Assembly: GCA_009869945.1 (NCBI GenBank)
Contig: WIXG01000013.1
Location: 372,001 to 436,000, forward strand
Direction of reading: 5' to 3'
Source: Mesaphorura yosii
Taxonomy: Eukaryota; Arthropoda; Collembola; Poduromorpha; Tullbergiidae
DNA: 64,000 nucleotides
The number at the start of each line of letters is the position of its first letter. Positions within the stretch are counted from its first letter, which is position 1. Below are positions 1 to 12,471 of this stretch, in pieces. Position numbers and translations under genes: made by a program. Below the pieces are notes generated by a model. That model was not told where the DNA came from, searched no databases, and saw only the letters and a list, made by a program, of their open reading frames with translations.

Positions 1-2450
1 ATGAACGCTTTCGCCTACTTTCCCCAAGTCGAGAGGAAACCATTTACACACTTTTCGTACTCCACACTTTCCAGTCTGGTTCTAAAAATATTTTCCGCAG
101 TTTTTAATGCATGCGCGCAATGAATTACCATTTTACACCGCTTTGGGCATATTTTGGAGGCTGATCCAGCCGCGTCACATTTGAAGCAAGGCTTCACAGC
201 TCCATTCAATCATTCCAGAAAGCAGTAATGCAATGCACGGCCGGATGCAGCCTCACTCTGTCCCAGCATAAAATTTATATCTCACTTATTCATAATTCAA
301 CGCCACTAAGAGATCCGCTGAAACAATGACTCAAGCAACGGCATTAGCGCAGAAATTAATTAAAATTCACACAGAGTTCAAAGGAATCCCACATTCACAT
401 CACACGAGCTCCAAATCATCCCACTGAAGAATGGAAAACTCATTATGTGCGTGTGGGCCTGGCTCGTAATCGATCTGCATTCTGCATGATGCGATAATAT
501 TGTTTTGCAATGACCTAATTCTGATTTCCCAGTCCCTCATTTATCCGTCCGTGCACTGCACGCTTCCGCCTCGGGATCCGGAGCATTCAGCATCCTAAGG
601 GATATTTATTACAACACGTCAAAGTCAAAAGCACTTTGTGTAGGATTTTCTCTGTCTCGAGATAAATTAGAATAGATTTACGTGAGCGAAAATGCGGGCA
701 ATTTCATGAGGGTTGGGTTTACTTTTCTCCTTTCTAAGAATTGCGAAATGCGAAACACACATTTTTCTCTGCAGTTTAAGCCTGGTAATTCTACAATGCA
801 AGAAGCCAAGCAAAAGCCTGCGAATCTGGGGGACTCGCTCTGCAACGTTACTCTGCTGCTCAGAAGGATCAATAAAATATTAGTTTAGAGACCCAATAAA
901 GTCTAGCGTGCTTTTAGCTTCAAGCAGCCAATCGCGGAAGGCAGATAGTAGCGCTTATTGTGTTTGTATTAACGACAATAGTAATAATAATGAATAATAC
1001 AATAAATTTTAAGAGGTCACATCACACAGGGTTTAAGCCTATAATCCTTCGAAAACGATACAACATTTTGTATTGGCAGAACTTGAAGCAGGCTCGAGTA
1101 GATGTCTGAAAACTTTCCGCTTTCCCCGATCGTCGTACGCTTAACGCTAACACTTTGCCTACGCATAGCACATTTACTTCATTAAATATTTACCGGCTAT
1201 TATTAGTTTCCAAGTTCCGCCCTTTAAGGTTACTGCATTGCATTATTATTGATACGCCTGCCACTCCACTAACGTCGGACACCATATCGCTCACGGTACC
1301 TGTCCAATGCACCAGCTAATATTATTAGTTCCTGCCTGGTGTCTGGTATGAATCATAGCAGATAACAATGCTTTAAGCGATTCCCATAATTCCCAATGCA
1401 CAATGCCGCACTCATATTGGAGGGGCGAAGGCGAAGGAAGCTTTTAATAATACATACCATTACCGAACCGTCAAAGCCAACTGTCATTGCGTGTTTAAAC
1501 TTATCATTTGCGGAGGCACCGGCTGGCAACAAAAATAATGGCTATACTGATTGCATATGCATACTGAAGCACTAAATGTGCCATACATACCCAACATTGT
1601 ACTGAAGAGCTCACCTTTAATTCCAAAGCTGCCTGCCTGCATAGAAAGCGGCCATAAATTGTTCGACCCATATTATTAATACGTACATACTCAACCGAGC
1701 TCGAGTTGCCAAGAGAAAGGAAAGAAAGGACCGTCCTATGTCGCTTCGCTCTCGCTCATACTTGTTTTGCCATTTGCCGATGAAAAGCGACAACCTGCAC
1801 TCGCATTGGCAGAAAATGAGTTGCTATTTCGAGTGCTGAATATTTAGAGCGCACCTGGACAGCCCAGCCATCGCCTGAGCCGGTTTTCGCGTTTCGAATT
1901 TATTACGAGCGTGCGTACTTGCGTACCTCGTCGACCGCATTGCATTGTGTTTCGAAGTAATCGATTTTAATGTTGTATAGTTTTGCTTTCCCTTTAAAGT
2001 GCCTTGCATGCAAGATGATATTGCATAGCCATCAATAACTTGGACTCTTTACCTCTTTCCGGTGACCGCTCATGCCTTATGGATTGCTTGATTACATTTT
2101 GATTAAAATTACAAGTTGTTTAATTTGAAAACTAATATCGCAAAAATACGTGCACGTACCTAGAAAAGATAACAGCGTAGGTCCAATTTTCTGCATGAGA
2201 TTGCTCGTAAGCACTTTTTCCTTTAAGAGTATAATTACCAACCGACAGTTATTGTCACGAACGAAATTCGAGAAACATGAACACAATTAGAAATGAGCGT
2301 TGACGTAGAATGATTTCTCCAAGATTCGTTTCGATGCAGGATTCACAAGAATATCACACAACTTTCATACCAGCACAAACTTTCCACTCTGCAGTCATCA
2401 TTGTCAAGAACTACGAAAACAGGGCTCGACATCCATTTTGACTCTTTATC
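1..2450. other. Gene-free DNA (left part of desert)
   Basis: I see no coding exon, RNA gene or mobile element here. Open frames on both strands are under 70 codons, have no recognisable domain and lack convincing splice partners. The DNA is high-complexity and moderately AT-rich, with short TAATAA/AATAAT-rich patches near 975-1010. It could be intergenic, a large intron of a gene outside the window, or cis-regulatory; the sequence alone does not decide. Confidence 0.6.
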
Positions 2451-2479
2451 AGCTCGAAAACATCGTCTTGCACTTTAGA

Positions 2480-3070
2480 AGCTACACGACAGACGGAGAT
2501 AACAGTGGCAGCAGAAGAAGGGGCACGAAGAACACCAAGACGAGGTCGCGTCTATAAATTCGTATTTTATCGGTGTATTATAATTTAAAATTGTGCCGAA
2601 TGCGGGAAGTACGAGAAAAGGGAACGGAACGAGTAACTTTTAAGCACTGTCCCTGCTCTACTTGCTTCTCGTGTGGCGAGTATTTTATTCCAGACACACA
2701 CGGACTTTTTTCTCACAGGAACGAAATAGGACTAGACAGCTTTGCAGTCGGTGAGCGTGAGCAAAGGAGAAACGAGAAAGCGGAGTGTCTGCCTGCCAAA
2801 ACGGGAAAACGTAAGGATAGACGTGAGCGAGAAAGGTACTTGAATGTACTACCATAAATTCAGTGCAGTATAATAGTAGGTGAAGGTAGCTGGTGGCAAG
2901 AGTAGCGAGCGCGGCAGAAGCACCAGCACAACCGTAGCAGTCGCAAAGCCTAGACGAGAAAGTTGTAGCAAAGGAAGAAGAGTATGGAGAAAGTGGAACT
3001 TGAGAAATAGGGGACTTGTGCAGAGTTATACGAGAACGACTCTAGAATTGGAACATGAGAAATGCTAGAA
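2480..3070 (+). other. Purine-rich tract, no gene
   Basis: About 600 bases in which the + strand is visibly A/G-biased, with repeated GAGAAA, GAGCGAGAAAGG and AAGGAAGAAG words. A TATAAA lies at about 2551, but no initiator or reading frame with recognisable protein follows it. The GAGA-like words could bind a GAGA-factor-type protein, as in other arthropod regulatory DNA, but this is inference. I see no gene in it. Confidence 0.3.
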
Positions 3071-6000
3071 TTCTTGACTAAGGTTGTAAGGTTCTGAATA
3101 ACTCGGAATATTAACAATGGACTCTTTCACCAATGCCTTTGCAGTGCGGACGTTCGCTGGCTGCTTGTTTGTGTTCCACTTGCTGCAGCAGAACAGCAAG
3201 CCGTAAGCCGTAGAATAGAACGAGTGCTCGCATCGCATTGGAAAGAGTAGTAAGAATTTGTAATGTACTACGAAGAAATGAAAACGGGCTCACGAGCGAG
3301 CCACTGCTGGCATGCTCTGCACTGGCTGGTGTAGTGCCCCGAAAATTCCCTACACGACTGTCTAAAGTGGAAATGTATGTCTCGGTCTCGGGCTTAGCTG
3401 CTGGTGTACGGCGAAGGGAATTCTCGGCTCTCGGTTCCTAAAATCAATCTGCGCCAACAGGAGATGCGCGAGAAGCTTTTCGGTCATACTGGCAAAGAAT
3501 GAGCTGTGCATTTCGCTACTCTGCACATGTTTCCCATGCTACTAGCCAATACTCGGCATACGCAACGCATACCGACACCAAGGCATGCATAGCCAAGGTA
3601 AAGGCAATGCTGCAAAACTCGCAACTTGCAAAATACTCCACGAAAGTTGCAACAGCTTCGTGCTTGTAAATACCTTCATGGTAGCCGTACAATCAGTGCA
3701 ATTTTTAAAGCCTTCGGACAGAAGAAGGTTATTATGGTTCGGCACTCACAATGGAGGACCAAAGAACATGGAATGGGAAAACGGATATTTCAGCTTCTCT
3801 GCCACAGACTCGAGTAAACTACACAGGCTTCGTCTGGCTTGGACTAGTCTAGCACCACTTCGAGACGCTATAGCCTTTCAAAATAATTTAAATTTGGTAA
3901 AAGTATCTCATCCTTTTTAGAAGAGCGTCTTCTGTGTCGTTGCTGCATACTTTCGCTTGAAAAAACTTCTCTCGGTCTCAAATTATATAGCAGAACCCAT
4001 CCAGTATGCATAATCCTAGTCTTGAGTCTTGCGTGTAAAAGTCTATGATGCTTTGAAATGGTCCGCCGTGGTCGTATCAGAAACAGCACGGCATGGGACT
4101 GGCCAGAACAACGACGAACGGAAGCAGTGAACCAAGTTTTATAGCAACTCTCTTTCTCTTTACTATTTTTTCAACTATCATCACAAATATTTACAGTACT
4201 AATCAAAAGATGCAGTAAAACAAGAGATTATATTTCAGACTGAAAGTTGAGCAGTAAACAGTGAATTCCTTTCATAGCATAACTTCCAGACAAGATTGGT
4301 CTGAGAGTACCGGCGAATTCGAATAAGACTAATTCCCATTTCACAGGCCCATTTGCTTCTTCTAGATTTCAGATGGCATTTTGTCTCAAAATGCAACAAG
4401 CACGTAAAGAGTCGGGACTGGATTTTCCGATAATTGGCAGTAGTTTCATTGCCAATTTCTGCATTTGAAATGAAAGTAATCCATCTTTGATATCCACCGA
4501 TAGTCCCGGCAGCCAATAGTTTGCGCAATCAAGGTTATTTCGTGCTTGCTTTCGATTTTGTATTTTTATAGCATTCCATTGAATTAGGCCCACACTCCAT
4601 TCCACCATTCCACGCGCTTCGATGGTCAATCAGTCTAAACACCCTTCCATGTTCCAGCAGCACCAATTACATTCTCCCAGACAGAGTTAAACATAGGTTA
4701 ACTTGAATCCATGAAGACAGTTACTGCCACTCGGCACACGCGATGCGGGTATCGGTTATTGAAATTTAGGACGGCAAAGACAAGAAGGTCAGCCCCAGAG
4801 CAATATCGTCTCGATGCAGAGCAGGGTAGTAGGCAAAAGTAAGTAATGCCGTTACAATAAATCTTGTCATCCTGTTCACTGTTCACCATTCACCTGTTCT
4901 AAGTGTACAATGTGCAAGCGAGTTACATGCGAAACACAATCCATTACAAAGCTACTAACGGAGAATAAGTGCACATTTGGGACCCCACTAAATAACATTA
5001 TTAGTAAATTTCGATAATAAAAAACAAATTTGCAGACTGCGGGCACAAATTCACGGGCGGAAAAGTACCGACTTGAATGGGAAAGGTGGGCTCAAGGTAG
5101 TCACTTGGAGAGGCCGCACAAGTTTCCAATGCCTGCCATTTTCAAAATTAACAACTAAAGTCAGCTTGTGGGTGAAATGTCTGCACAACACGAGGAAAAC
5201 AACTTGATTAAGCAAAGCAAGACGACTAAAGTTGTCTCAAATGCTCGGGAAAGCGGACAAATGCAACCTTGGACTCGTAAAATCGATAAACTTATCGAAT
5301 AATTGAGTCATGTTCTTCCTAATTAATTGAATAATGAAGCGTCATCCACTTTGCTTGCTAATAATAATTGGACATAACAATTATGGGTAGACTGGCGCAA
5401 TTTCGCAAGAGAACTAAAATGCTTGATCGCCATTTTCTTTGTCAGATACCCGCTCGTCATTTGAGCGATAAATTAATTCGACTACTGCACTGCTGCTGCT
5501 CCGGTGGGCTCGTATGTCATTTTCAGCTTCACCAGCAGCATTATGAAAGTAAGAGATGACACTCTAATGGAGAAAGTGAAAAGAACCCTCCCAGAAATCG
5601 AATAAAAAATCGCACATCAAGCGCTAGAAAAAATGCATTAGTATTTCGCACGAACGGGAGCAGAGCTAGAGAGCAAGGACAGGCAGTCATCAGTCTCGTG
5701 ATCAGCACACCGGGATTCCTTTCATACCATGGAAATTTCCGTGCTTTGCCTTGCCTTAGACTGGCTGTGTGCAGCTGAGCTAATGTCGTTCTTTCCAAAC
5801 GCAATCCAGCATCATCGGGCCGAGGACGTGGACGCAGCCTACTTTTTATTCTTGTCATAACGTGAAATTAGAGACCCAATGCCTGGAGTCTGACCGGGTA
5901 AAATTCTTGGTCACACGCCAGGAGACTTTTAGAATCCAATCAAGGTAATAAATGCGACCCTTTCTCCCCATGCAGACTAACGACTAATAAAGCTTCCAGA

Positions 6001-9000
6001 GGCTGCGAAAGCGAGTCTAAGCACGAAATTAGCAGACATGAAATTAATTCGGAGCAGCGTAGGAGTTTTATTATTGCGCCTATTCAGTCCATCATCTCGT
6101 TAATTTGTTAAGGCATAATAAATTGTAGACCCTTGTTTACAGACTGGGAGCCATTCAATTTTCGATGCAGACGCTGAAAATTAATTAACTTTTATGTTAT
6201 TTAGACAGCAGAATAATAAACATTTTATTGACACTATTTCCATTTGCCTTTCCAAGCAGTGCGAGCAGGCGCATCTTCATGCCTTCCTCTCGCCCTCGCG
6301 TCATCGCAATCAGATGGTTATCTTTAGTCTCTATTTCTGTCACCGACTCCTCCCTTATCACTATTACAAACACTGCTGTGATAGAATGTAACTCAATTCG
6401 TACGTGGAGGCAAGTGCAAGTGACGAGACTCACAGATTGCAAAGGAAGCTGAAACTTGGACAGGTTACAAAAAAATTAGTCAAACGTAAGTGGCACAGGC
6501 AAGCCAGAGGTTGAAGTTACTACCTAAACTCATGAAATAGTCATAACGCACGCCATTGCCAGCCAGGCAAGTGCAGCGCCAGTGGCACATGTCGAAAAGA
6601 CAAATCGGATCCATTGCACATCATTTCACGGTTTGGTTTATGTCTTCATTTCCAAATCAAATATTGGTTGAATTATGCAGTTTTGCAATGAAGTCATCAT
6701 TCCAAGCCCGCTTTATGCTAGCCGTAAGTTCTGTTCTGAGTGAATGGTGAATGAGCTTTTCGTAGCACAGTGGATGTGAGAAATTGGAATCAAATATGTC
6801 GCCGTAGCCAACAAAACACCGAAGTGTGGCAATAACGCTGTAGCCCATAAAATGAAACCTATTTGATCAAGTGTTTTTCACATATGTTCCGCTCTTATTT
6901 TAGTTTTGAACTTCGGCAAGTCTTTGCAAAGGCAAAGGGTTCATTGTTTGCAATGAAGTGCAGGGTGGTTTGATCATGGATCAAAGGACACCTAGTACAA
7001 TATTGCTATTGCAAAACCGCAATTTTGCACTGGTCGATTGATGTCTGCTACTGAAATTAGAGCACGCAAATTGTACTGTGGTGCTTATTAAAAGTGTCAG
7101 TTCTCATTACGCGTTCGCGTTAGGTATTACTCTGAAATTCGGCACCGGCACGGGCGCAAGCTGTCCCGAAATACATCTCACCTGCCACGCTTGTAACTTC
7201 AAAGAGACGCATCAGCAGGGGGTTGAAGTTATTTGACAAGTGCTTGGAAATAACCAGCCTGCATTCTAGAGCGCTTTCTACGAATAGAGACGACATGGGA
7301 AACTAATGCGGCTCATCGTTAATGCACATTCATTCTTAGATCCGATTGTCATTGTGTTCCGAGCAAAGCAGGGACGGAGAGCGACGTACATTAAAAAAAC
7401 AATTCACCATGAAAGCTTTTGAATATCCTAATAAACCCTTCCATTCATAAAATCCAGAAATCTGCGCCCGACTCTGAGCCTGGGAATCTTTTTCCAGCAA
7501 AATAACAATAAAAACCAGATGCATAATAAAAGCACTGACGCTGGCTTGCAATGCAAAAGATGGAATACATTTCCTGCCACGCTTTTATGAATCCCGTCCT
7601 GCTTTTCCTTTCCTGCTCCTCGTGCCCATATCGTTGTCCACAAACCACCAACTCAAAGCCATTATTGACACCTCCGCTTTACAAGTTTGTAAATTAACTC
7701 CTCAAATATGAAATGAGCGCCTGGCAGTCTTGTAATCAGATTAAGAAACACGTCCCCAAGTTTCCAGACCATTTTCTCGGTTTCTTTAATTAATAGCCCG
7801 AATAGGTATCTTGATGGGAATAATTAAGTTCCTCGTTTCTCCTTCCCTCGACCGGAGAATGAAAGAAAAAATGTGATTTAGCAACTCCTACGCAGCCTTC
7901 CACGTCCACCAAGTTAATTCCATATTTTTAAACATAGTATTCATTACCAGTGAACTCAAATCCGCAGTCCCAGTCTCTAGCCAGTGCTATTTATGAACAC
8001 AAGCACGTTTTATTAGGATTAGAATAATTACGGCGTTTGTGAGAAGGTGAAGTGAATGAGAAACCGCATGCTGGGTGATGTCTGTGATTTATCTCCTGAG
8101 ATGTGTTATAATGAGACTTTCTCACTCTGCCTGTTTCTACTACCTTTCGGATTCTACTTTCTTTCATTGTGCATGAGCTACGGAAATGAACATTGTGTCC
8201 TGGTCCTGACCAGGCTCAGACACTGGCATTGCCATTACACGTGGTTTGCACGCAGCGCAGAGATGAATAAGATGAACGACCGGCATTATTAGTCTAGCAC
8301 CACTTATTCGCCAATAAGCACAAGATTGAATAGCTCGCAATGTTTCTTCTCCCCGTAGTTTAGAAAATAAGCACGAAAATAATGAATGACTGACAATTGC
8401 AAAACTTCTAAACCGAAACTGAATGGAAAAACTTTAGAGGTGAGGATAAAAATAGAATTTACATAGCAAGCAGCAAAGTCAATTCATGTTACTCTGCGGC
8501 CCACTCAATTCTCGAGCTCGAACAAGCTTCCAAATGTTGTTTGCCGTACTCGCTGGCGCTACCTTTGCTGCTGCTGATGTGCCCTATTTCGTGGTAATAA
8601 GCACCAACACAAACCTCGAGCGTCTGACCAGAAAATTATTAATGATGCTGCTGCAGCTTCAAAGAGCGTGCAAGAATCAAAGCGAAGGATTACGCCCCAA
8701 GCCGTCGAGATCCATTCATAGCCCATTGCATCATGTCAAGTCCTAATTTCGCGTGCGGTCTAAAATTGCTCTTGGCCCAAATCAATATTTCTTTGCACGG
8801 ATCAGCCAGGCAAACTCGCAATCTGAATCTTTAACCTTTTGTGTCAGATTCGCAAGTGGAGAGGGTGAAACCATTCAGGCCCACGGCCACAGGTGGAACA
8901 CTTTACTATTTTAAGTTACACAAGTCAAGTCCTGTCCAAGTGTTTTAGTGTTTCTATTCTTAGGCTAGTGGACGCTCGTAGTCCCGGCTGCCAAATGTAA

Positions 9001-12000
9001 GCTTTCAGACACACATCAAATGGTTCGTTACTTTTTTGGTTGCTCATTGAATAATTTGCGTTGATTAATGGCTGCTGTGCAGGAGAAAAGTTAATTATCT
9101 CGAAACTGGAAAAGTGAAGGCTGTTATGCAAATGAGTTGGTCAGTCTGCGTTTGAGTGCTGAATGATTTTGCAAAATGTCGGCTGAACCACGTGAAAGTT
9201 AATGCATTTTTCTCAGGCCCCATGGCCGTGTCCTTCCATCCTTATTCACACTGTTTTCTAATTCGCCAGATGCTTGCAGTGCCTTTCGCTTTCATTTTCC
9301 GTTCAAAAATCGACAAGTCAGTCCAATTTGAGTCCCATCATATCTGTTGGCGATGGAAGTATGGGAATATAGCATGTTAACCTAAATAGCAAATACCCCG
9401 AAATTGCATACAGAAACTTTCACGCAATCCGAAACACAAATCCCTTAGAATTATTACATAGGATCAAGCGAAGGAACATTTTAGGAGCACAAAACCAACG
9501 CCCAGAATGGTCGAAAGAAAAGGAAGACGAATGGAATTCAATTTCACGGGTTTGTTTGTCATGAGCCAGGCTGCTTTTCTTTGCCACACCAAACAAACTA
9601 CATACCCCGAATAACACCTGTTTAAATAATCACCTTTACGTATTTGTTGGTTGGTGCCGGGAAGCTCCGCACAAACCAATTTCGTATGAATAGGATCAAG
9701 AAGTAACAACAGCAAAGAAGGCCGGTGCAGGCCGCAGCAGGTACGAATGAGATTTTATTGTTTAATCATCTTATTTACTTACTTAATCATTTTCTGAGCG
9801 CTTAACCTGCACCCAGCATTGGCAGCAAACGTGCTACAGTGTTTGCCATAGTAATCTAGCCTTCTCCTTTCATTCCCGCATCAAATTCTAATTGAATTGG
9901 AGTGCATGAGAGCAGCAGCAGCGGCGGCGGCAGTTGGGTCCTAAAACTAGAATCGCAGCAAATGCGGTTAATGTTTCGGTCAAGGCAGTGCAAGTGCAAA
10001 GCCAAGCCAAGACTCTGTCTATGCACTCTTCTGGAGCCAAAACGAATTCTAGAGTTGAGACTTTCTTCTCGTGTATGCGAACGAATGCTAGACCTCGTCC
10101 TCCCATCTTTCTTTCTCCTTGAATTTCACATTATGTTAAATGTCAAATGTCAAGAGAGCTTTGAGGATGCTGTGCTCTGCACAAAAACGTGCTACGCGGC
10201 TGCGGCACAAAGAGATTCGAAAATCAGAAATGAGGTTGGGCACAAGTACAAGAGGACAGTGCAACATAATCACTTTAGAATAATTTTGTCCTCCCAGTCT
10301 CCTTGGAACTTCGTCCGACGGGATGACGGCGTTAGTGCGGCGGCCGACCTTTCTCATCTTCGAGGATGCTTCATAATTTTGTGTTCATATTCAAATATCA
10401 AAGCGTGCACGTAACAGAATAGAAAATCAGCAAACTTCAAATGAATCAGCTTACAATAGAATTTTTAGATCTTTTATTCACAACTTTCAGGTTCAGATAA
10501 TAATTTCGAACACAAAGGAAACAACTTGAGCACAAGTCTTAATTCCACTCTCATGAAATTTTAACAGCGTCTGAAGCGAACAAGGAGCAGAGATTAAGCA
10601 GGATAAGAAGAAACTGGCATAATTCCTTTTGTTACAAAGACAGACATACAGAAAATATGCAGATACAACAGTTTTACAAATTACATTCCTTGCACTTCCA
10701 TCCCGTCGTAAATTTAGGTCCTCGTTGCTTCCCAAGATTCGCACATTCCAACCTGTGAGCTACGATTAACAAAATCCGCAGTGTATTTCCTGATTCCTTG
10801 CATATTTTACTGTAGTTTGAAGTTTCGAGATAAATTATTGCACTGCGGATGTACCAAAAAAAGAGTCGAATCAACTCAAAGAAATTGCGTCATTCAAAAT
10901 GTGGTGCGCTTGGATTTACTTAGAAATCAAATTGAACCTTAAATCAATTATTGCAGAAAGAATTCTGGAATTCTTCGAAAAAAACAGGCATCGGGGAATT
11001 GCAACATTGTAAATCATCGTCAGTACATAAAATCCATTTTCTGCACTCTGCAGTAGTGGCAATAATTGAAATTGAAAAGGGCAGCCATATTTCAAGCGAG
11101 ACCGCAGAAAACTCTGAGAATTGGGGTCCAGTGACGAAAATCATAAAATAATGTGTCACTTTAAATTAAGGCATTGTTTCTACTCGGATGATTTCAAATC
11201 AAGTGTGTCATATAGATAATTCAGCCTCCAGCATCCAACTTGTATTTTGTACATGTTCGGAAAAAGTGATGGTCTTATTACAAAGGACATACAACACCAG
11301 AAATAATTTGTCTGATGGAGTGTGAAAGAAAAATTCGAATTCGACTCTTCGTCTTGGCGTTCACGTGAAGGCAGCCAGCGTAAAAATAAAAGTTTTCAGG
11401 AACTCCATTTCCATTTTTACAATTTCACTCTGCTCCCGCTCGCACTTTCTATTAGAGTCCCAGTCCCGCTCCTGGGGAAAGCGGAATCACGATTTTGTGC
11501 AGGCACCGAAAACGAAAGTGAAAAGAGCTGCTCTCCATTCAGGATCTCAGCGTCCTACATAAATCCATAAGTTACGTGCTGGAAGAGAAATGATGAAATG
11601 GAATTCATCGGACTGTGACCGACTGCAGTTGTAGCATCAGCACGAACACCGCAACCAGTCCTCGAGAAAGTTCACGTTGTTCGCAGTCCCAAACTCAGAT
11701 AGCCCAGATTCCGTACCGAACAGAGTATGCAAAGATGAAAGTGTCTCTTTCCTGTGCCTGTACCTTGCCTCTGCCACTACTTTAACTTCTGGCATAATAA
11801 TCAATTCAATTCTGATCTTTTCCCAACCATTCACACCGAAGACCGCCTCCTTTCACTGGTTCTGTCTGCTGCCGTCTCCGCCGCCGCGTCAAAGTGAGAA
11901 TTTCCTTTCGCCGAATTTTGTCAACTTCGTTCGAAGTTCAACTTGGAATACTTGGAAAAATGAAATGGAAGTACATTTCGAATAAATGGAGGAAAGTGGA

Positions 12001-12401
12001 GAAAATATTCAGACGAAGACATTCACATTCTAATAAAGATGAGTAAATACGGAGAGAACGACCTGAGAATCTACGAGTTTTTATATTTAGGAAGAAAAGT
12101 TTTCGGTAACCTTAAAAAAGTAGCGTTGTGCTAGTGCAATATAAAATTATGATGATGGGTAGGCTGCCCTATATAATGAGACTCGTGCATGCGAGAATGT
12201 GAACGTGGACGAACTGAAAGGAAACTTTCCAGAATCAGTCGTCTCGCATGTAGACTCACGTTAGTCTTGTATTATAAGAAAGAAATCTTGGGTTACACTC
12301 CGAAGAGCAAGCTTGTGTTACTTCACACTGCTGAATCTAAAGCATATAAAACGAGAAAATAAAAGAGTACGGCAGGATTCGCCATTATATTTCCCACGAG
12401 C
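3071..12401. other. Gene-free DNA (desert, 3-12 kb)
   Basis: Nine kilobases without a supportable gene. The longest frame, 9902-10414 on the + strand (170 codons), is compositionally odd, has no domain and no clear splice context, so I regard it as chance. Short CAGCAG and GCCAAGCC words recur but form no array. I found no tRNA, inverted-repeat element or satellite by eye. Confidence 0.6.
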
Positions 12402-12471
12402 AGCAATGACGTCATCAACCTACTTGCCTCGCCAGTACATGTGGCATATACACATCATTGACGTCATTGCT
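12402..12471. promoter_or_regulatory. Inverted pair of CRE palindromes
   Basis: Two perfect TGACGTCA palindromes, the consensus cAMP-response element bound by CREB/ATF bZIP dimers, lie at 12407-12414 and 12459-12466. Each is embedded in a 13-bp arm (AGCAATGACGTCA, 12402-12414) and its exact reverse complement (12459-12471), separated by 44 nt. The two sites are 52 bp apart, close to five helical turns, so both would face the same side of the DNA. The sites are seen directly; a regulatory role is inference. No gene is recognisable nearby. A third perfect TGACGTCA lies at 21806-21813. Confidence 0.4.

Noticed and set aside
9902-10414. 170-codon + strand frame
   Set aside because: No domain, no splice partners, Cys- and Arg-rich random-looking product; probably chance.
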